A stretch of DNA of 48,625 nucleotides from Sulfitobacter sp. HNIBRBA3233 (GTDB taxonomy: Bacteria; Pseudomonadota; Alphaproteobacteria; Rhodobacterales; Rhodobacteraceae), in the NCBI RefSeq assembly GCF_040149665.1, contig NZ_JBEFLP010000008.1, forward strand, positions 1 to 48,625, read 5' to 3'. Positions 15,555-24,591 of the stretch are shown piece by piece (within the stretch, counting starts at the first letter, position 1; each line of letters begins with the position of its first letter). Made by a program: the position numbers and the translations under genes. The notes beneath the pieces were generated by a model that ran no database searches, had not been told where the DNA came from, and saw only the letters and a list, made by a program, of their open reading frames with translations.

Positions 15555-16220
15555 ATGAGCGAAGAGGCACGGCAACACAGGTTCACCCTGCCCGAAGGGG
15601 CGGCGGATCTGCTTTTGATCCGTCACGGAGAGACGCAGGCGGCGCGGCGCGGCGAAAGTTTCCCGATGGTCGACGGGCAGGGTGATCCGCCGCTGCGCCC
15701 CGAAGGTGAAGCGCAGGCCAGAGCCGTCGCGGCGCGGCTGCGCGACTGGCAGATCGGCGCGATCTGGGTGACGACCATGCAGCGCACACACCAGACGGCG
15801 GCGCCGCTGGCGCAGGCCCTCTCGCTTACGCCGCAGGTCGAACGGGATCTGCGCGAAGTCTATCTGGGCGATTGGGACGGGGGCGAATACCGGTTCCGCG
15901 CGGCGGCCAACGATCCGGCCTTCCTGCGCGCCCGGGAGCGGCATGAATGGGGCGAACTCCCCGGTGCGGAAACCACGGCGGATCTGCACGCGCGTGTCGA
16001 ACGCGGATTGCGCCGGATTGCCGCGGCGCATCCCGACAGCACGGTGGCCGTCGTGGTGCACGGCGGCGTGGTGGGGGCCGCCATGGCGATCGCCACCGGC
16101 GCGCAGCCCTTCGCGTTCAACGGGGCGGCAAACGGATCGATCAGCCGTATCGTGATCCACGGGCCGCGCATGATCGCGCGCGGGTTCAACGACGTGTCGC
16201 ACCTTGACGGCGTGATGTAA
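15555..16220 (+). CDS. Histidine phosphatase family protein
   Basis: This 221-residue member of the phosphoglycerate mutase-like superfamily has the phosphohistidine loop RHGET at residues 23-27 and the second histidine in VVVHGGVVGA, so the catalytic pair is intact. The open frame extends upstream to 15447, but the ATG at 15555 has an AGGGAG site and begins the conserved region. The substrate is unknown. It sits between two oxidoreductase genes and is followed by a strong hairpin (16223-16259) facing the convergent quinone oxidoreductase gene. A role in clearing phosphorylated metabolites is inference. Confidence 0.85.
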   Translation: MSEEARQHRFTLPEGAADLLLIRHGETQAARRGESFPMVDGQGDPPLRPEGEAQARAVAARLRDWQIGAIWVTTMQRTHQTAAPLAQALSLTPQVERDLREVYLGDWDGGEYRFRAAANDPAFLRARERHEWGELPGAETTADLHARVERGLRRIAAAHPDSTVAVVVHGGVVGAAMAIATGAQPFAFNGAANGSISRIVIHGPRMIARGFNDVSHLDGVM

Positions 16221-16222
16221 CT

Positions 16223-16259
16223 GTCCCGCGCGGACCCCTGTCGCGGGGCCCGCGCGGAC
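16223..16259. terminator. Bidirectional hairpin between convergent genes
   Basis: Arms CCGCGCGG-A-CCCC (16226-16238) and GGGG-C-CCGCGCGG (16245-16257) pair with one A-C mismatch, and flanking GTC and GAC also pair. The hairpin lies in the gap between the convergent histidine phosphatase and oxidoreductase genes. There is no T tract on either side, so it is terminator-like by position and stem strength only. Confidence 0.5.
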
Positions 16260-16290
16260 GCAAACGCGCAAAGCGGCTGTCATGGCCCTG

Positions 16291-17289
16291 TCAGGCCACG
16301 TCCAGAACGACTTTGCCCAGCACCTTGCGGTCTTCCATCATCTCCAGCGCTTTTGCGGCATCCTCCAGCGGGAAGCGCGCCGAGATGCGCGGCTTGATCT
16401 TGCCGTCCGAATACATCCTGAACAGGTCCGCCATGTTTTCGGCGTGCATGTCGGGCTCGCGCAGGGTGTGTGCCCCCCAGAAGACACCGACGATCTGGCA
16501 GCCCTTCAGAAGCGTCAGGTTCAGCGGGATTTTCGGGATGCCGGCCGGGAAGCCCACCACCAGAAAACGGCCCTTCCACGCAAGCGCGCGCACGGCGGGT
16601 TCGGCGTAGGCACCGCCAACGGCGTCGTAAACGACATCGACACCTTCACCGCCCGAAAGCTCCTTGATCTTGTTGGAGAACTCTTTCTGCTTGTCGCGGT
16701 CGTCCATGTCGCGGGTGTAGATCAGCGTCTCGTCCGCGCCGAGGTCACGACAGAACTGCGCCTTTTCCTCCGAGGACACGGCGGCGATGACTTTCGCGCC
16801 CGCGGCCTTGCCCAGTTCGATGGCCGCGGCCCCCACACCACCGGCCGCGCCGAGGATGAGCAGCGATTCGCCAGGCTGGATTTCGGCGCGGTTTTTCAGC
16901 GCGTGATGGGAGGTGCCGTAGGTCAGCACCAGACATGACGCTTCGTCATATGGCATGTCGTCGGGGATCTTCATGACCCGCGCGGCTTCGGCGCAGATAT
17001 GCGTGGCAAAGCCGCCAAAGCCGGTCATCGCAAGCACGCGGTCACCGACTTTCAGACCTTCCACACCCTCGCCGAGGGCCTCGATTTCGCCCGCGACTTC
17101 GCCACCGGGGGCAAAGGGGCGGGGCGGCTTCATCTGGTACATATCCTTGATGATCAAGGTGTCAGGGAAATTCAGGCCCGCCGCGTGGACCTTGATCCGC
17201 ACATGTTTCTTCTTGGGTTCGGGCGTGTCCATTTCCGTCAGTTTCAGGGTTTCGGGTCCGCCCGGTTCGTGGCTCAGCATCGCTTTCAT
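16291..17289 (-). CDS. NADPH:quinone oxidoreductase-like MDR protein
   Basis: This 332-residue zinc-free MDR enzyme of the quinone oxidoreductase group contains HAAGLNFPDTLI (typical of the QOR substrate region), FAPGGEVAGEIEALGEGV, and the nucleotide-binding GAAGGVGAAAIELGKAAGA. The start at 17289 has a GGAG site; an upstream in-frame start at 17322 is less likely. Such proteins often accompany acyl-CoA dehydrogenase clusters in Rhodobacteraceae and may reduce enoyl or quinone substrates. It is divergent from the acyl-CoA dehydrogenase operon across 142 nt that hold a candidate IclR operator (17369-17383), so both arms may be co-regulated. Confidence 0.88.
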   Translation of the reverse strand: MKAMLSHEPGGPETLKLTEMDTPEPKKKHVRIKVHAAGLNFPDTLIIKDMYQMKPPRPFAPGGEVAGEIEALGEGVEGLKVGDRVLAMTGFGGFATHICAEAARVMKIPDDMPYDEASCLVLTYGTSHHALKNRAEIQPGESLLILGAAGGVGAAAIELGKAAGAKVIAAVSSEEKAQFCRDLGADETLIYTRDMDDRDKQKEFSNKIKELSGGEGVDVVYDAVGGAYAEPAVRALAWKGRFLVVGFPAGIPKIPLNLTLLKGCQIVGVFWGAHTLREPDMHAENMADLFRMYSDGKIKPRISARFPLEDAAKALEMMEDRKVLGKVVLDVA

Positions 17290-17368
17290 AGGTCTGTCTC
17301 CTCCGCATTCATTGGGCCACATAAGGGCCAGTGCAACTGATGCTTGTCAATCGAATATCGAAATGCAA

Positions 17369-17383
17369 TTCTGCTGTGCGGAA
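17369..17383. promoter_or_regulatory. Candidate IclR operator, site A
   Basis: TTCTGCTGTGCGGAA lies in the divergent region between the quinone oxidoreductase-like gene and the acyl-CoA dehydrogenase operon, 49 nt before the latter's start. It differs from the perfect palindrome at 26468-26482 only in the central triplet and one arm base. IclR-family sites are commonly short palindromes of this shape. Binding by the IclR protein encoded at 25624-26415 is inference. Confidence 0.5.
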
Positions 17384-17431
17384 TGGGTGCCCGCAAAGAG
17401 GCGCCAGTGATCCGAACCGGGAGGACGACCA

Positions 17432-18604
17432 ATGAGCGCTGTGCAATCCACAGAAGAATTCCGCGCCGAGCTGCGCGGCTGGCTGGAGGCGAACTGCCCC
17501 GAAGAAATGCGCGATGGCGGTCTGGGAGAGGATGCCACCTGCTGGGGCGGACGCAACTGGAAATTCACCTCCGAGGCCCAGAAGCAATGGCTGGAGCGGT
17601 GTGCCGCCAAGGGATACACCGTGCCCACATGGCCGGTGGAATACGGCGGTGCCGGTCTGACGCGCGATCAGGAAAAGATCTTCGTCGAGGAAATGGACCG
17701 CATCGATGCGCGCAAGCCGCTTGAAAGCTTCGGTATCTGGATGCTGGGCCCCGCCTTGCTGCACTTCGGCAGCCACGAACAGAAGCTGGAATATCTGCCG
17801 CCCATCGCGCGCGGTGAGGTGCGCTGGTGTCAGGGCTATTCCGAACCGAACGCCGGATCGGATCTGGCCAATGTGCAGACGCGCGGCGAGGACAAGGGCG
17901 ATCACTGGCTGGTCAACGGGCAGAAGATCTGGACCTCCTACGCCGACAAGGCCGACCAGATTTTCGCGCTGGTGCGCACCGACCGCGAGGCCCCCAAGCA
18001 CAAGGGCATCTCGTTCCTGCTGATCGACATGGAGGACGCGGGCGTCGAGACGCGCCCGATCAAGATGATCAGCGGCATCTCGCCTTTCTGCGAGACGTTC
18101 TTTACCGACGTGAAGGTGCCCAAACACCGCATCGTAGGTGAGGAGAACCGGGGCTGGGACGTGGCGAAATACCTGCTGACCCACGAACGCGAGATGATTT
18201 CGGGCGGCGGCGCTGGCCTGTCGGGCGGTGGCCGCGCTCTGGGTGCCGTGCTGGCCGAGACGATGGAGAACGGCATGGGTGCGACCCTGCGTGCCGATGC
18301 GATGCGCTGCGAGATCGACGCGCTGGCCATCGGTCTGACGCTGGAGCGCTACAAGGACCAGGCCGAGGCGGGGCAGGGCGCGGGCGATGCGTCGGCGATG
18401 CTGAAATACATGGGCACCGAATTGAACAAGCGCCGCCACGAGCTGATGATGACGGCTGGCGGGTCCGACGCGCTGGAATGGGACGGCCCGCTGGGCAACC
18501 GCGCGGGCAATTGGCTGCGCACGAAAGCAAACTCTATCGAAGGAGGCACCAGCGAGGTCATGCTGAGCATCATTTCACGCCGTGTGCTGGGGCTGCCGGC
18601 ATGA
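17432..18604 (+). CDS. Acyl-CoA dehydrogenase, catalytic partner of a heteromeric pair
   Basis: This 390-residue protein carries the isoalloxazine-contacting motif YSEPNAGSDLA (136-146) and the catalytic-base region SIEGGTSEV with E370. It lacks the R-x-FG and QxHGGxG segments that contact the FAD adenine and pyrophosphate in ordinary acyl-CoA dehydrogenases. The next gene has exactly those and lacks these, so the two probably form an alpha2-beta2 enzyme like the FadE pairs (ChsE) of actinobacterial steroid side-chain degradation. A GGAGG site precedes the start. It overlaps the next gene by ATGA and begins the rightward operon; it would introduce a 2,3-double bond into an unknown acyl-CoA. 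Confidence 0.9.
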   Translation: MSAVQSTEEFRAELRGWLEANCPEEMRDGGLGEDATCWGGRNWKFTSEAQKQWLERCAAKGYTVPTWPVEYGGAGLTRDQEKIFVEEMDRIDARKPLESFGIWMLGPALLHFGSHEQKLEYLPPIARGEVRWCQGYSEPNAGSDLANVQTRGEDKGDHWLVNGQKIWTSYADKADQIFALVRTDREAPKHKGISFLLIDMEDAGVETRPIKMISGISPFCETFFTDVKVPKHRIVGEENRGWDVAKYLLTHEREMISGGGAGLSGGGRALGAVLAETMENGMGATLRADAMRCEIDALAIGLTLERYKDQAEAGQGAGDASAMLKYMGTELNKRRHELMMTAGGSDALEWDGPLGNRAGNWLRTKANSIEGGTSEVMLSIISRRVLGLPA

Positions 18605-19716
18605 GCAAACTGGTCCTGACAGAAGAAGAGACGATGCTGGCCGACATGGCGCGCGGGTATCTCGATGGTGCGGCGCCGGTGTCGGCCTTCCGCAAGATGC
18701 GCGACGCGGGCCAGACCCACGACACGAAGATGTGGAAAGACATGGCCGACATGGGCTGGGCCGGTGTGCTGGTGCCTGAGGACGCGGGCGGATCGGACAT
18801 GGGGTTCGCGGCGGCCAACGTGATCGCGCAGGAAATGGGCAAGACGCTTGCGGTGTCGCCGTTCCTGTCGACCGCCGTGATCGCGGCGACGGCGCTGCGG
18901 CAGGTCAGCGACGACCGTGCCAAGGCGGCGCTGGCAAAGATCGCCAGCGGTGACGTGACCTACGCTCTGGCCACGGACGAGGGCATCAAGCACGATCCGG
19001 ACGCTACGCAGATGGAAGCACGCGCCGACGGCAACGGCTTCCGCCTGACCGGCACCAAGACATTCGTCGTGGACGGCGCCATGGCCGACAGGCTGCTGGT
19101 GCTGGCGCGCACCGCCGAGGGGCTGACCCTTTTCGACATTCCGGCGGACCGCGCGGGCGTGACCCGTGTGCAGTCGAACATGATCGATGCCCGCGATGCC
19201 GCGCGGATCGCCTTCGAGGATGTGGAAGCCACCGGCGAGGATGTTCTGGGGCAGGTCGACCACGCGATGGATGTCTTGCGTCCCGCGCTGCGCGCCGGTC
19301 AGGCGGCGCTTGCCGCCGAGATGACAGGCCTTGCCGCCGGTGCCTTCGGCATGACCGTGGACTATCTGAAAGAGCGCAAGCAGTTCGGCACCGAGATCGG
19401 CCGTTTCCAGGCATTGCAGCACCGCGCCGCGCATCTGTGGAGCGAGGCGGAAGTGACCGCCTCGGCGATCCTGCACGCGGGCCGCAAGCTCGATGAAGAT
19501 CCCGACAACGCGGGTCTGGCGGTGTCGCTGGCCAAGGCGCGCGCGACCGCGACAGCCACGCTTGCGGTACAGGAAGGCGTGCAGATGCACGGCGGCATCG
19601 GCATGACCGACGATTACGACATGGGCTTTTTCATGAAACGCGCGCGGGTCGCGGCGGAGTGGCTGGGCGATTACAGCTATCACGCGGAGAAAATCGCCGA
19701 ACTGAGAGGATTCTGA
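18601..19716 (+). CDS. Acyl-CoA dehydrogenase, FAD-clamping partner of a heteromeric pair
   Basis: This 371-residue acyl-CoA dehydrogenase family subunit has RKQFGTEIGRFQ (259-270) and QMHGGIG (328-334), which bind the adenine and pyrophosphate of FAD across a dimer interface. It lacks a recognisable T-E-x-x-GSD isoalloxazine motif in its middle domain and lacks the C-terminal catalytic Glu region, ending with ...HAEKIAELRGF. These gaps mirror what the upstream gene supplies. The start at 18601 is fixed by the ATGA overlap with that gene. Composite-site acyl-CoA dehydrogenases act on bulky or branched acyl-CoAs in known cases; the substrate here is unknown. Confidence 0.9.
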   Translation: MSKLVLTEEETMLADMARGYLDGAAPVSAFRKMRDAGQTHDTKMWKDMADMGWAGVLVPEDAGGSDMGFAAANVIAQEMGKTLAVSPFLSTAVIAATALRQVSDDRAKAALAKIASGDVTYALATDEGIKHDPDATQMEARADGNGFRLTGTKTFVVDGAMADRLLVLARTAEGLTLFDIPADRAGVTRVQSNMIDARDAARIAFEDVEATGEDVLGQVDHAMDVLRPALRAGQAALAAEMTGLAAGAFGMTVDYLKERKQFGTEIGRFQALQHRAAHLWSEAEVTASAILHAGRKLDEDPDNAGLAVSLAKARATATATLAVQEGVQMHGGIGMTDDYDMGFFMKRARVAAEWLGDYSYHAEKIAELRGF

Positions 19717-19718
19717 AG

Positions 19719-20540
19719 ATGGATGTGCAAACGCTGTTCGGGCTCGAAGGCAAGACGGCCCTCGTGACCGGGGGGGCCACCGGCATCGGCCGCATGGCCG
19801 CCGAGGCACTGGTGCGCGCGGGCGCGACCGTTCTGCTGGCCAGCCGCAAGGGCGACGCCTGCGAAGCCGTCGCGAAAGAGCTGAACGATCTGGGCGCTTC
19901 GGGCAAGGCCATCGGCTTTGCCGGGGATGTCGGCAGCGAGGAAGGCGTCGACGCGCTGGTCGCGGCGGTCAAGCAACGGACCGACACGCTGCACATCCTG
20001 ATGAACAACGCGGGCGTGACATGGGGCGCGCCGATGGGCGAATTCCCGTTCAAGGCGTGGGACAAGGTGATGAACGTCAACGTCGCCGGTGCCTTCGATT
20101 TGACGCAGAAGCTGCTGCCGATGCTGAAAGCCTCCGCGACGGCGGACGATCCGGCGCGGGTGGTCAACGTAGGCTCTGTCATGGGCGAACGCGAAATGGG
20201 CGACGGTGCATACAGCTATTCCGCCTCCAAGGCCGCGATCATGCATCTGGGCCGCATCCTCGCCAAGGAACTGGCGGGCGAGAACATCACTGTCAATTCG
20301 CTGGCTCCCGGACCTTTCGTGTCCCGGATGACCGCTTTTGCCACCCACGACGAGGACATGCGCGGCAAGGTGGGCAAGGATGTCCCGCTGGGCCGCGTGG
20401 GCCGCGACGAGGATATCGCGGGCTGCATGCTGTTCCTGTGCGGACGCGGCGGAGCCTATGTGACCGGTGCGACGATCCCGGTGTCGGGGGGCATCAACGT
20501 GATGTCGGGCCCGAATATCTTTGAACAGGCGCTGCACTGA
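19719..20540 (+). CDS. SDR family oxidoreductase
   Basis: This 273-residue classical short-chain dehydrogenase has the cofactor loop TGGATGIG (17-24), NNAG and the catalytic Tyr and Lys in YSYSASKAA. The start at 19719 follows a GAGAGGA site; the frame extends upstream without homology. It overlaps the next SDR gene by one base (TGATG). It sits between the acyl-CoA dehydrogenase pair and a second SDR, so it probably oxidises or reduces a hydroxyl group of a CoA-linked or free intermediate. The exact step is not resolvable from sequence. Confidence 0.88.
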   Translation: MDVQTLFGLEGKTALVTGGATGIGRMAAEALVRAGATVLLASRKGDACEAVAKELNDLGASGKAIGFAGDVGSEEGVDALVAAVKQRTDTLHILMNNAGVTWGAPMGEFPFKAWDKVMNVNVAGAFDLTQKLLPMLKASATADDPARVVNVGSVMGEREMGDGAYSYSASKAAIMHLGRILAKELAGENITVNSLAPGPFVSRMTAFATHDEDMRGKVGKDVPLGRVGRDEDIAGCMLFLCGRGGAYVTGATIPVSGGINVMSGPNIFEQALH

Positions 20541-21466
20541 TGGGCGAGATACGTTTCGATAACCGTGTGGCCATCGTCACCGGCGCGGGTGTCGGTCTGG
20601 GCCGGTGCCACGCGCTGGGTCTGGCGCAGCGCGGCGCCCGCGTGGTCGTCAACGATCTGGGCGTGTCGCGCGATGGCACAGGCCGTTCGTCTGACGCCGC
20701 CAATGCTGTCGTCGCCGAGATCGAGGCCATGGGCGGCGAGGCGTTCGCCCACGGCGCGGATGTCTCCGACGAGGAGGCGGTCGAAGATATGGTCGCGCAG
20801 GCGGTCGATCGCTGGGGACGCGTGGACATCGCTGTCAACAACGCCGGCATCCTGATGGACAAGACCTTTGCCAAGATGGAGATGAGCGCCTTTCGCAAGG
20901 TCGTGGACGTGCACCTGATCGGGTCGGCCAATGTGGCCCATGCCTGCTGGCCGCACATGCGCGCGCAGAAATACGGACGCGTGGTGCTGACCTCTTCGGG
21001 GTCCGGCCTGTACGGGAACTTCGGCCAGTCCAACTATGGCGCGGCGAAGGCGGCGATGCTGGGGCTGATGAACGTGCTGCATATGGAGGGCGCGCGCGAC
21101 AACATCCGCGTCAACACGCTGGCGCCCACGGCGGCCACCCGCATGACGGCGGACCTGCTGCCCGAAGCGGCGCAGGAGCTGCTCGCCCCCGAGACGATCA
21201 CCCCCGGCCTGCTCTATCTCGTGAGCGAGGACGGACCCAGCCAGGTGATCCTTGGCGCGGGCGCGGGAAGTTTCGCGCAAACCCGTGTGTACGAAACCCA
21301 AGGCATCACGCTGACGGGGGACGACAATACACCCGAAGCCGTCGCGGCCCGCTGGGCCGAGATCACCGACGCACAAGGACAGGAACAGATCCCCGACGCG
21401 TTCGGCCAGACCAAGAAATACGCCCTCAGTGCAGCCAAGGCCCGTGGCCTGAAGCTGGACTGGTAA
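20540..21466 (+). CDS. SDR, (3R)-hydroxyacyl-CoA dehydrogenase-like (MFE-2 type)
   Basis: This 308-residue SDR starts like the dehydrogenase domain of peroxisomal multifunctional enzyme type 2: [13 protein letters not shown] (glycine loop at 14-21), [14 protein letters not shown], and [13 protein letters not shown] with the catalytic Tyr and Lys. The C-terminal extension of about 60 residues is also usual for that group. It would oxidise (3R)-hydroxyacyl-CoA to 3-ketoacyl-CoA, fitting with a MaoC-type hydratase (one is at 14020-14490) and the thiolase immediately downstream. It overlaps the upstream SDR stop by one base. Confidence 0.86.
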   Translation: MGEIRFDNRVAIVTGAGVGLGRCHALGLAQRGARVVVNDLGVSRDGTGRSSDAANAVVAEIEAMGGEAFAHGADVSDEEAVEDMVAQAVDRWGRVDIAVNNAGILMDKTFAKMEMSAFRKVVDVHLIGSANVAHACWPHMRAQKYGRVVLTSSGSGLYGNFGQSNYGAAKAAMLGLMNVLHMEGARDNIRVNTLAPTAATRMTADLLPEAAQELLAPETITPGLLYLVSEDGPSQVILGAGAGSFAQTRVYETQGITLTGDDNTPEAVAARWAEITDAQGQEQIPDAFGQTKKYALSAAKARGLKLDW

Positions 21467-21489
21467 TATCATTCAAAAGGAGAGACACC

Positions 21490-22686
21490 ATGCGTGACGC
21501 AGTCATCGTATCCACAGCCCGCACCCCGATCGGCAAAGCCTATCGGGGCGCTTTCAACAACACGACGCCGCAGGCGATGAGCGGCCACGCCATCGCGCAC
21601 GCCGTCGAACGCGCGGGCGTCGATCCGGCACAGATCCAGGACGTTGTCTGGGGCTCGGCGCTTCAGCAGGGCCATTCGGCCGGCAACATCGCGCGTCAGG
21701 CCGCCATCCGGGCCGGGCTGCCCGTGACCGTGGCAGGCATGTCGCTGGATCGGCAATGCGCCTCTGGCATGATGGCGATCGCCACAGCGGCAAAGCAGGT
21801 CGTGATGGACGGTATGGACGTCGTGATCGGTGGCGGCAGCGAAAGCATCTCGATGGTGCAGACGCCCGAAATGCGCGTGAAGGCCGATCCGTGGCTGAAG
21901 GAAAACAAGCCCGAGATCTACATGTCGATGCTGGAGACGGCGGAGACCGTGGCGGCGCGTTACAACGTCAGCCGCGAAGCGCAGGATGAATATGCCGCGC
22001 AGTCCCAGCAGCGCACCCACGAGGCGCAGGAAGCGGGCAAGTTCGACGACGAGATCGCGCCGATGACCACCATGATGATGGTGCAGAACAAGGAAACCAA
22101 GGAAATTACCGAGCATGAGGTGACTTTGGAAAAGGACGAGGGCAACCGGCCCGGCACCACGAAGGAAAGCCTCGCCGGTCTGCAGCCGGTGTTCAAGGAC
22201 GGCATCCACATCCAGGAAGGCAAGTTCATCACCGCCGGCAATGCGTCGCAGCTGTCAGACGGTGCCTCGGCATCGGTCATCATGGAGGCCAAGAAGGCCG
22301 AGCAGCTGGGCCTCGAACCCCTGGGCCGCTACGTGGGCGTCATGGCCGCAGGCCTGGAACCCGACGAGATGGGCATCGGCCCGATCTACGCCGTGCCACC
22401 GCTGCTGAAGGCCCATGGCCTGACCATGGACGACATCGGCCTGTGGGAGCTGAACGAGGCCTTTGCCGTGCAGGTTCTGCATTCGCGTGATGTGCTGGGC
22501 ATCCCCAACGACATTCTGAACGTCAACGGCGGGGCGATCTCGATCGGGCACCCCTACGGCATGTCAGGTGCGCGTATGGTTGGCCACGCGCTGATCGAAG
22601 GCAAACGCCGCGGTGCGAAATACGTGGTCTGCACCATGTGCGTCGGCGGCGGCATGGGTGCCGCGGGCCTCTTCGAGGTTCTTTGA
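21490..22686 (+). CDS. Acetyl-CoA acyltransferase (thiolase)
   Basis: This 398-residue thiolase has a complete catalytic set: C90 in [13 protein letters not shown]354 in GHPYGMSG and C384 in [13 protein letters not shown]. It cleaves 3-ketoacyl-CoA with CoA to give acetyl-CoA (or propionyl-CoA) and a shortened acyl-CoA, closing the beta-oxidation spiral of this operon. An AAAAGGAG site precedes the start by 7-8 nt, predicting strong translation. It lies 23 nt after the MFE-2-like SDR. An adjacent GC-rich repeat and a hairpin separate it from the next gene. Confidence 0.94.
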   Translation: MRDAVIVSTARTPIGKAYRGAFNNTTPQAMSGHAIAHAVERAGVDPAQIQDVVWGSALQQGHSAGNIARQAAIRAGLPVTVAGMSLDRQCASGMMAIATAAKQVVMDGMDVVIGGGSESISMVQTPEMRVKADPWLKENKPEIYMSMLETAETVAARYNVSREAQDEYAAQSQQRTHEAQEAGKFDDEIAPMTTMMMVQNKETKEITEHEVTLEKDEGNRPGTTKESLAGLQPVFKDGIHIQEGKFITAGNASQLSDGASASVIMEAKKAEQLGLEPLGRYVGVMAAGLEPDEMGIGPIYAVPPLLKAHGLTMDDIGLWELNEAFAVQVLHSRDVLGIPNDILNVNGGAISIGHPYGMSGARMVGHALIEGKRRGAKYVVCTMCVGGGMGAAGLFEVL

Positions 22687-22756
22687 CCCCGCGCGCTCCT
22701 CGCTGCCCTTCGGGCGCTCCTCGCAGGGGCAGCTTCGATGCGTTTCGCAAATAAAC

Positions 22757-22776
22757 GGGGCGGGTTTACCCGCCCC
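22757..22776 (+). terminator. Hairpin after the thiolase gene
   Basis: GGGGCGGG (22757-22764) and CCCGCCCC (22769-22776) form a perfect 8-bp stem with a TTTA loop, in the 120-nt gap between the thiolase and the nitronate monooxygenase-like gene. No T run follows, so it may only attenuate. Just upstream, GCGCTCCTCGC-type sequence occurs twice in the same orientation within 22693-22725, a local low-complexity repeat of unknown role. Confidence 0.5.
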
Positions 22777-22806
22777 CTGACCGTCAACATGACAAAGAGA
22801 GCCGCC

Positions 22807-23799
22807 ATGCCCCGCGACGATTCCCACCTGCCCAAAGCCCTGCAAGGGCTGCGCATTCCGCTCATCGCCTCGCCCCTGTTCATCATTTCGGTGCCGAAAC
22901 TGGTGATCGCCCAGTGCAAGGCCGGGATCGTGGGATCCTTTCCCGCCCTGAACGCCCGCGAGGGCGAGGGCGAGCATCCGCTGCTCGACACATGGCTGAC
23001 GGAGATCCGTGAGGAACTGGACCGCCACAACCAGGCCAATCCCGACCGGCCCGCGGCCCCCTACGCGGTCAACCAGATCGTGCACCGCTCGAACGGGCGG
23101 CTGGAGCGGGATCTGGAGATCTGCACCAAGCACGAGGTGCCGATCTGGATCACCTCGCTCGGCGCGCGGGTCGAGGTGAACGAGGCGGCGCACAGCTGCG
23201 GCGGGATCGTCCTGCACGATATCATCAACAACACCTTCGCGAAGAAGGCGATCGAAAAGGGCGCCGACGGCCTCGTTGCGGTGGCCGCCGGTGCGGGCGG
23301 TCACGCAGGCCAGCAGTCGCCCTTCGCCCTGATGCGCGAGATCCGCGAATGGTTCGACGGCCCGGTGGCGCTGTCGGGTGCCATCGCGACAGGCGAAAGC
23401 CTTCTCGCCGCGCGCGCCGCGGGCGCTGATCTGGGCTATACCGGATCGCCCTTCATCGCCACGGACGAGGCCAATGCCGAACAGGGCTACAAGGACATGA
23501 TCGTCGACAGCGGCGCCGAAGACATCGTCTATTCCTCGCTCTTCACCGGGGTGTGGGGCAATTACCTGAAGGGATCGGTCAGACAGGCGGGCATGGATCC
23601 CGACAACCTGCCCGAAGCGGACGCATCCTCGATGAACTTCGGTCAGGACCGCGAGAAACCGAAGGCCTGGAAAACCATCTGGGGATCCGGGCAGGGCATC
23701 GGCGCGATCAAATCCGTCGGACCCGCGCACAAGATCGTGGACCGCATGGCCGAGGAATACGCGGCGGCGGGCAAGAAGCTGGCGGCAGAGTTCACATGA
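22807..23799 (+). CDS. Nitronate monooxygenase/2-nitropropane dioxygenase-like flavoprotein
   Basis: This 330-residue TIM-barrel FMN protein has GADGLVAVAAGAGGHAG, the phosphate and FMN-binding segment of the NMO/enoyl-ACP reductase II family, plus SGAIATGESLLAARAAGADLGYTGSPF near the C-terminal half. Members oxidise nitronates, but many in acyl-CoA clusters have unknown roles and may act on unsaturated acyl compounds. The start at 22807 is chosen because the conserved sequence begins there; the ribosome-binding site is weak (AGAGAG). A 24-nt motif repeated elsewhere in the window follows 35 nt after its stop. Confidence 0.88.
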   Translation: MPRDDSHLPKALQGLRIPLIASPLFIISVPKLVIAQCKAGIVGSFPALNAREGEGEHPLLDTWLTEIREELDRHNQANPDRPAAPYAVNQIVHRSNGRLERDLEICTKHEVPIWITSLGARVEVNEAAHSCGGIVLHDIINNTFAKKAIEKGADGLVAVAAGAGGHAGQQSPFALMREIREWFDGPVALSGAIATGESLLAARAAGADLGYTGSPFIATDEANAEQGYKDMIVDSGAEDIVYSSLFTGVWGNYLKGSVRQAGMDPDNLPEADASSMNFGQDREKPKAWKTIWGSGQGIGAIKSVGPAHKIVDRMAEEYAAAGKKLAAEFT

Positions 23800-23834
23800 T
23801 CCACCCCCGCCCGCGATCCGCCCCACCGGCCTGC

Positions 23835-23858
23835 TTCTCCATTTTGCCAATAAACTCA
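23835..23858 (+). repeat. 24-nt intergenic motif, copy 1
   Basis: Starting with TTCTCCATTTTGCC and ending TAAACTCA, this element matches the one at 35991-36014 at 22 of 24 positions, the only differences being the two central bases. Both copies lie in the same orientation, 35-37 nt downstream of a gene's stop codon. Its function is unknown; a post-terminator or promoter-like role is possible. Confidence 0.65.
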
Positions 23859-23931
23859 TGCGCGACCGCACCCCACGCGGCAGGGCCCGAGATTGCCGGC
23901 CCCCGAACAGGCAAGGCCGAAAGGGCAAGCG

Positions 23932-24582
23932 ATGGCTGAGCTTCTGGTCATCCGCCACGGGCAGGCCGCTTTCGGGCAGGCCAATTACGACGTTCTGTCT
24001 GACCTCGGTCACCGCCAGTCGGCGGCGGCGGGCGCGTGGCTGCGCGAGATGGGCTGGGTGCCGGACCGTCTGGTCACAGGCACGCTCGAGCGGCAGCGCG
24101 ACACGTTGAAGGCGATGGGCTTCGACGGGACCGCCGAAGAACACCCCGGCCTGAACGAATACGATTTTGCCGACCTTCTGCGCGCAAGGTTCAAGGGCGA
24201 TGTGCCTGATCTGGTGAAGGGTGACCGCAAGACCCATTTCCGCACCCTGCGCGAAACCGTTTTCGAATGGCAAAAGGATGCGTTCGACGACGCGGCCGAA
24301 ACATGGGGCGAGTTCACCGCCCGCGTCGAGGCGGCCCGCAGCTTTGCGACCGATACCGATGCGCGCCGTGTGCTGGTCGTCAGTTCGGGCGGCGTCATCG
24401 GGCAGCTTGTCGCGGCATCGCTGGGCGCCCCCGCGCAGCAGATGATGCAGCTGAACCTGCAGATCAAGAACAGCGCGATGACGCGCTTCCAGTTTTCGGG
24501 TAGCCTGTTTTCGTTGAGCGAATTCAACGCCACCCCCCATTTCGCGTCGCCCGAACGGGCGGACCTGATGAGCTACAGTTGA
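23932..24582 (+). CDS. Histidine phosphatase family protein with altered second histidine motif
   Basis: This 216-residue protein has the RHGQ phosphohistidine loop at residues 8-11. The second conserved histidine, normally in a V-x-H-GG segment, is replaced: the sequence reads VLVVSSGGVIGQL. The fold is evident, but catalysis may be altered, or it may belong to a subfamily that uses a different residue. The ATG at 23932 has an AAGGG site. It is 9 nt upstream of the APH-like kinase gene, so a kinase-phosphatase pairing on the same metabolite is an attractive but unproven idea. Confidence 0.83.
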   Translation: MAELLVIRHGQAAFGQANYDVLSDLGHRQSAAAGAWLREMGWVPDRLVTGTLERQRDTLKAMGFDGTAEEHPGLNEYDFADLLRARFKGDVPDLVKGDRKTHFRTLRETVFEWQKDAFDDAAETWGEFTARVEAARSFATDTDARRVLVVSSGGVIGQLVAASLGAPAQQMMQLNLQIKNSAMTRFQFSGSLFSLSEFNATPHFASPERADLMSYS

Positions 24583-24591
24583 GGTAAGACA

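Noticed and set aside
22687..22735. CRISPR-like or mobile repeat (GCGCTCCTCGC twice)
   Set aside because: Only two short GC-rich copies without spacer regularity; it looks like local low-complexity sequence, not an array or insertion sequence end.
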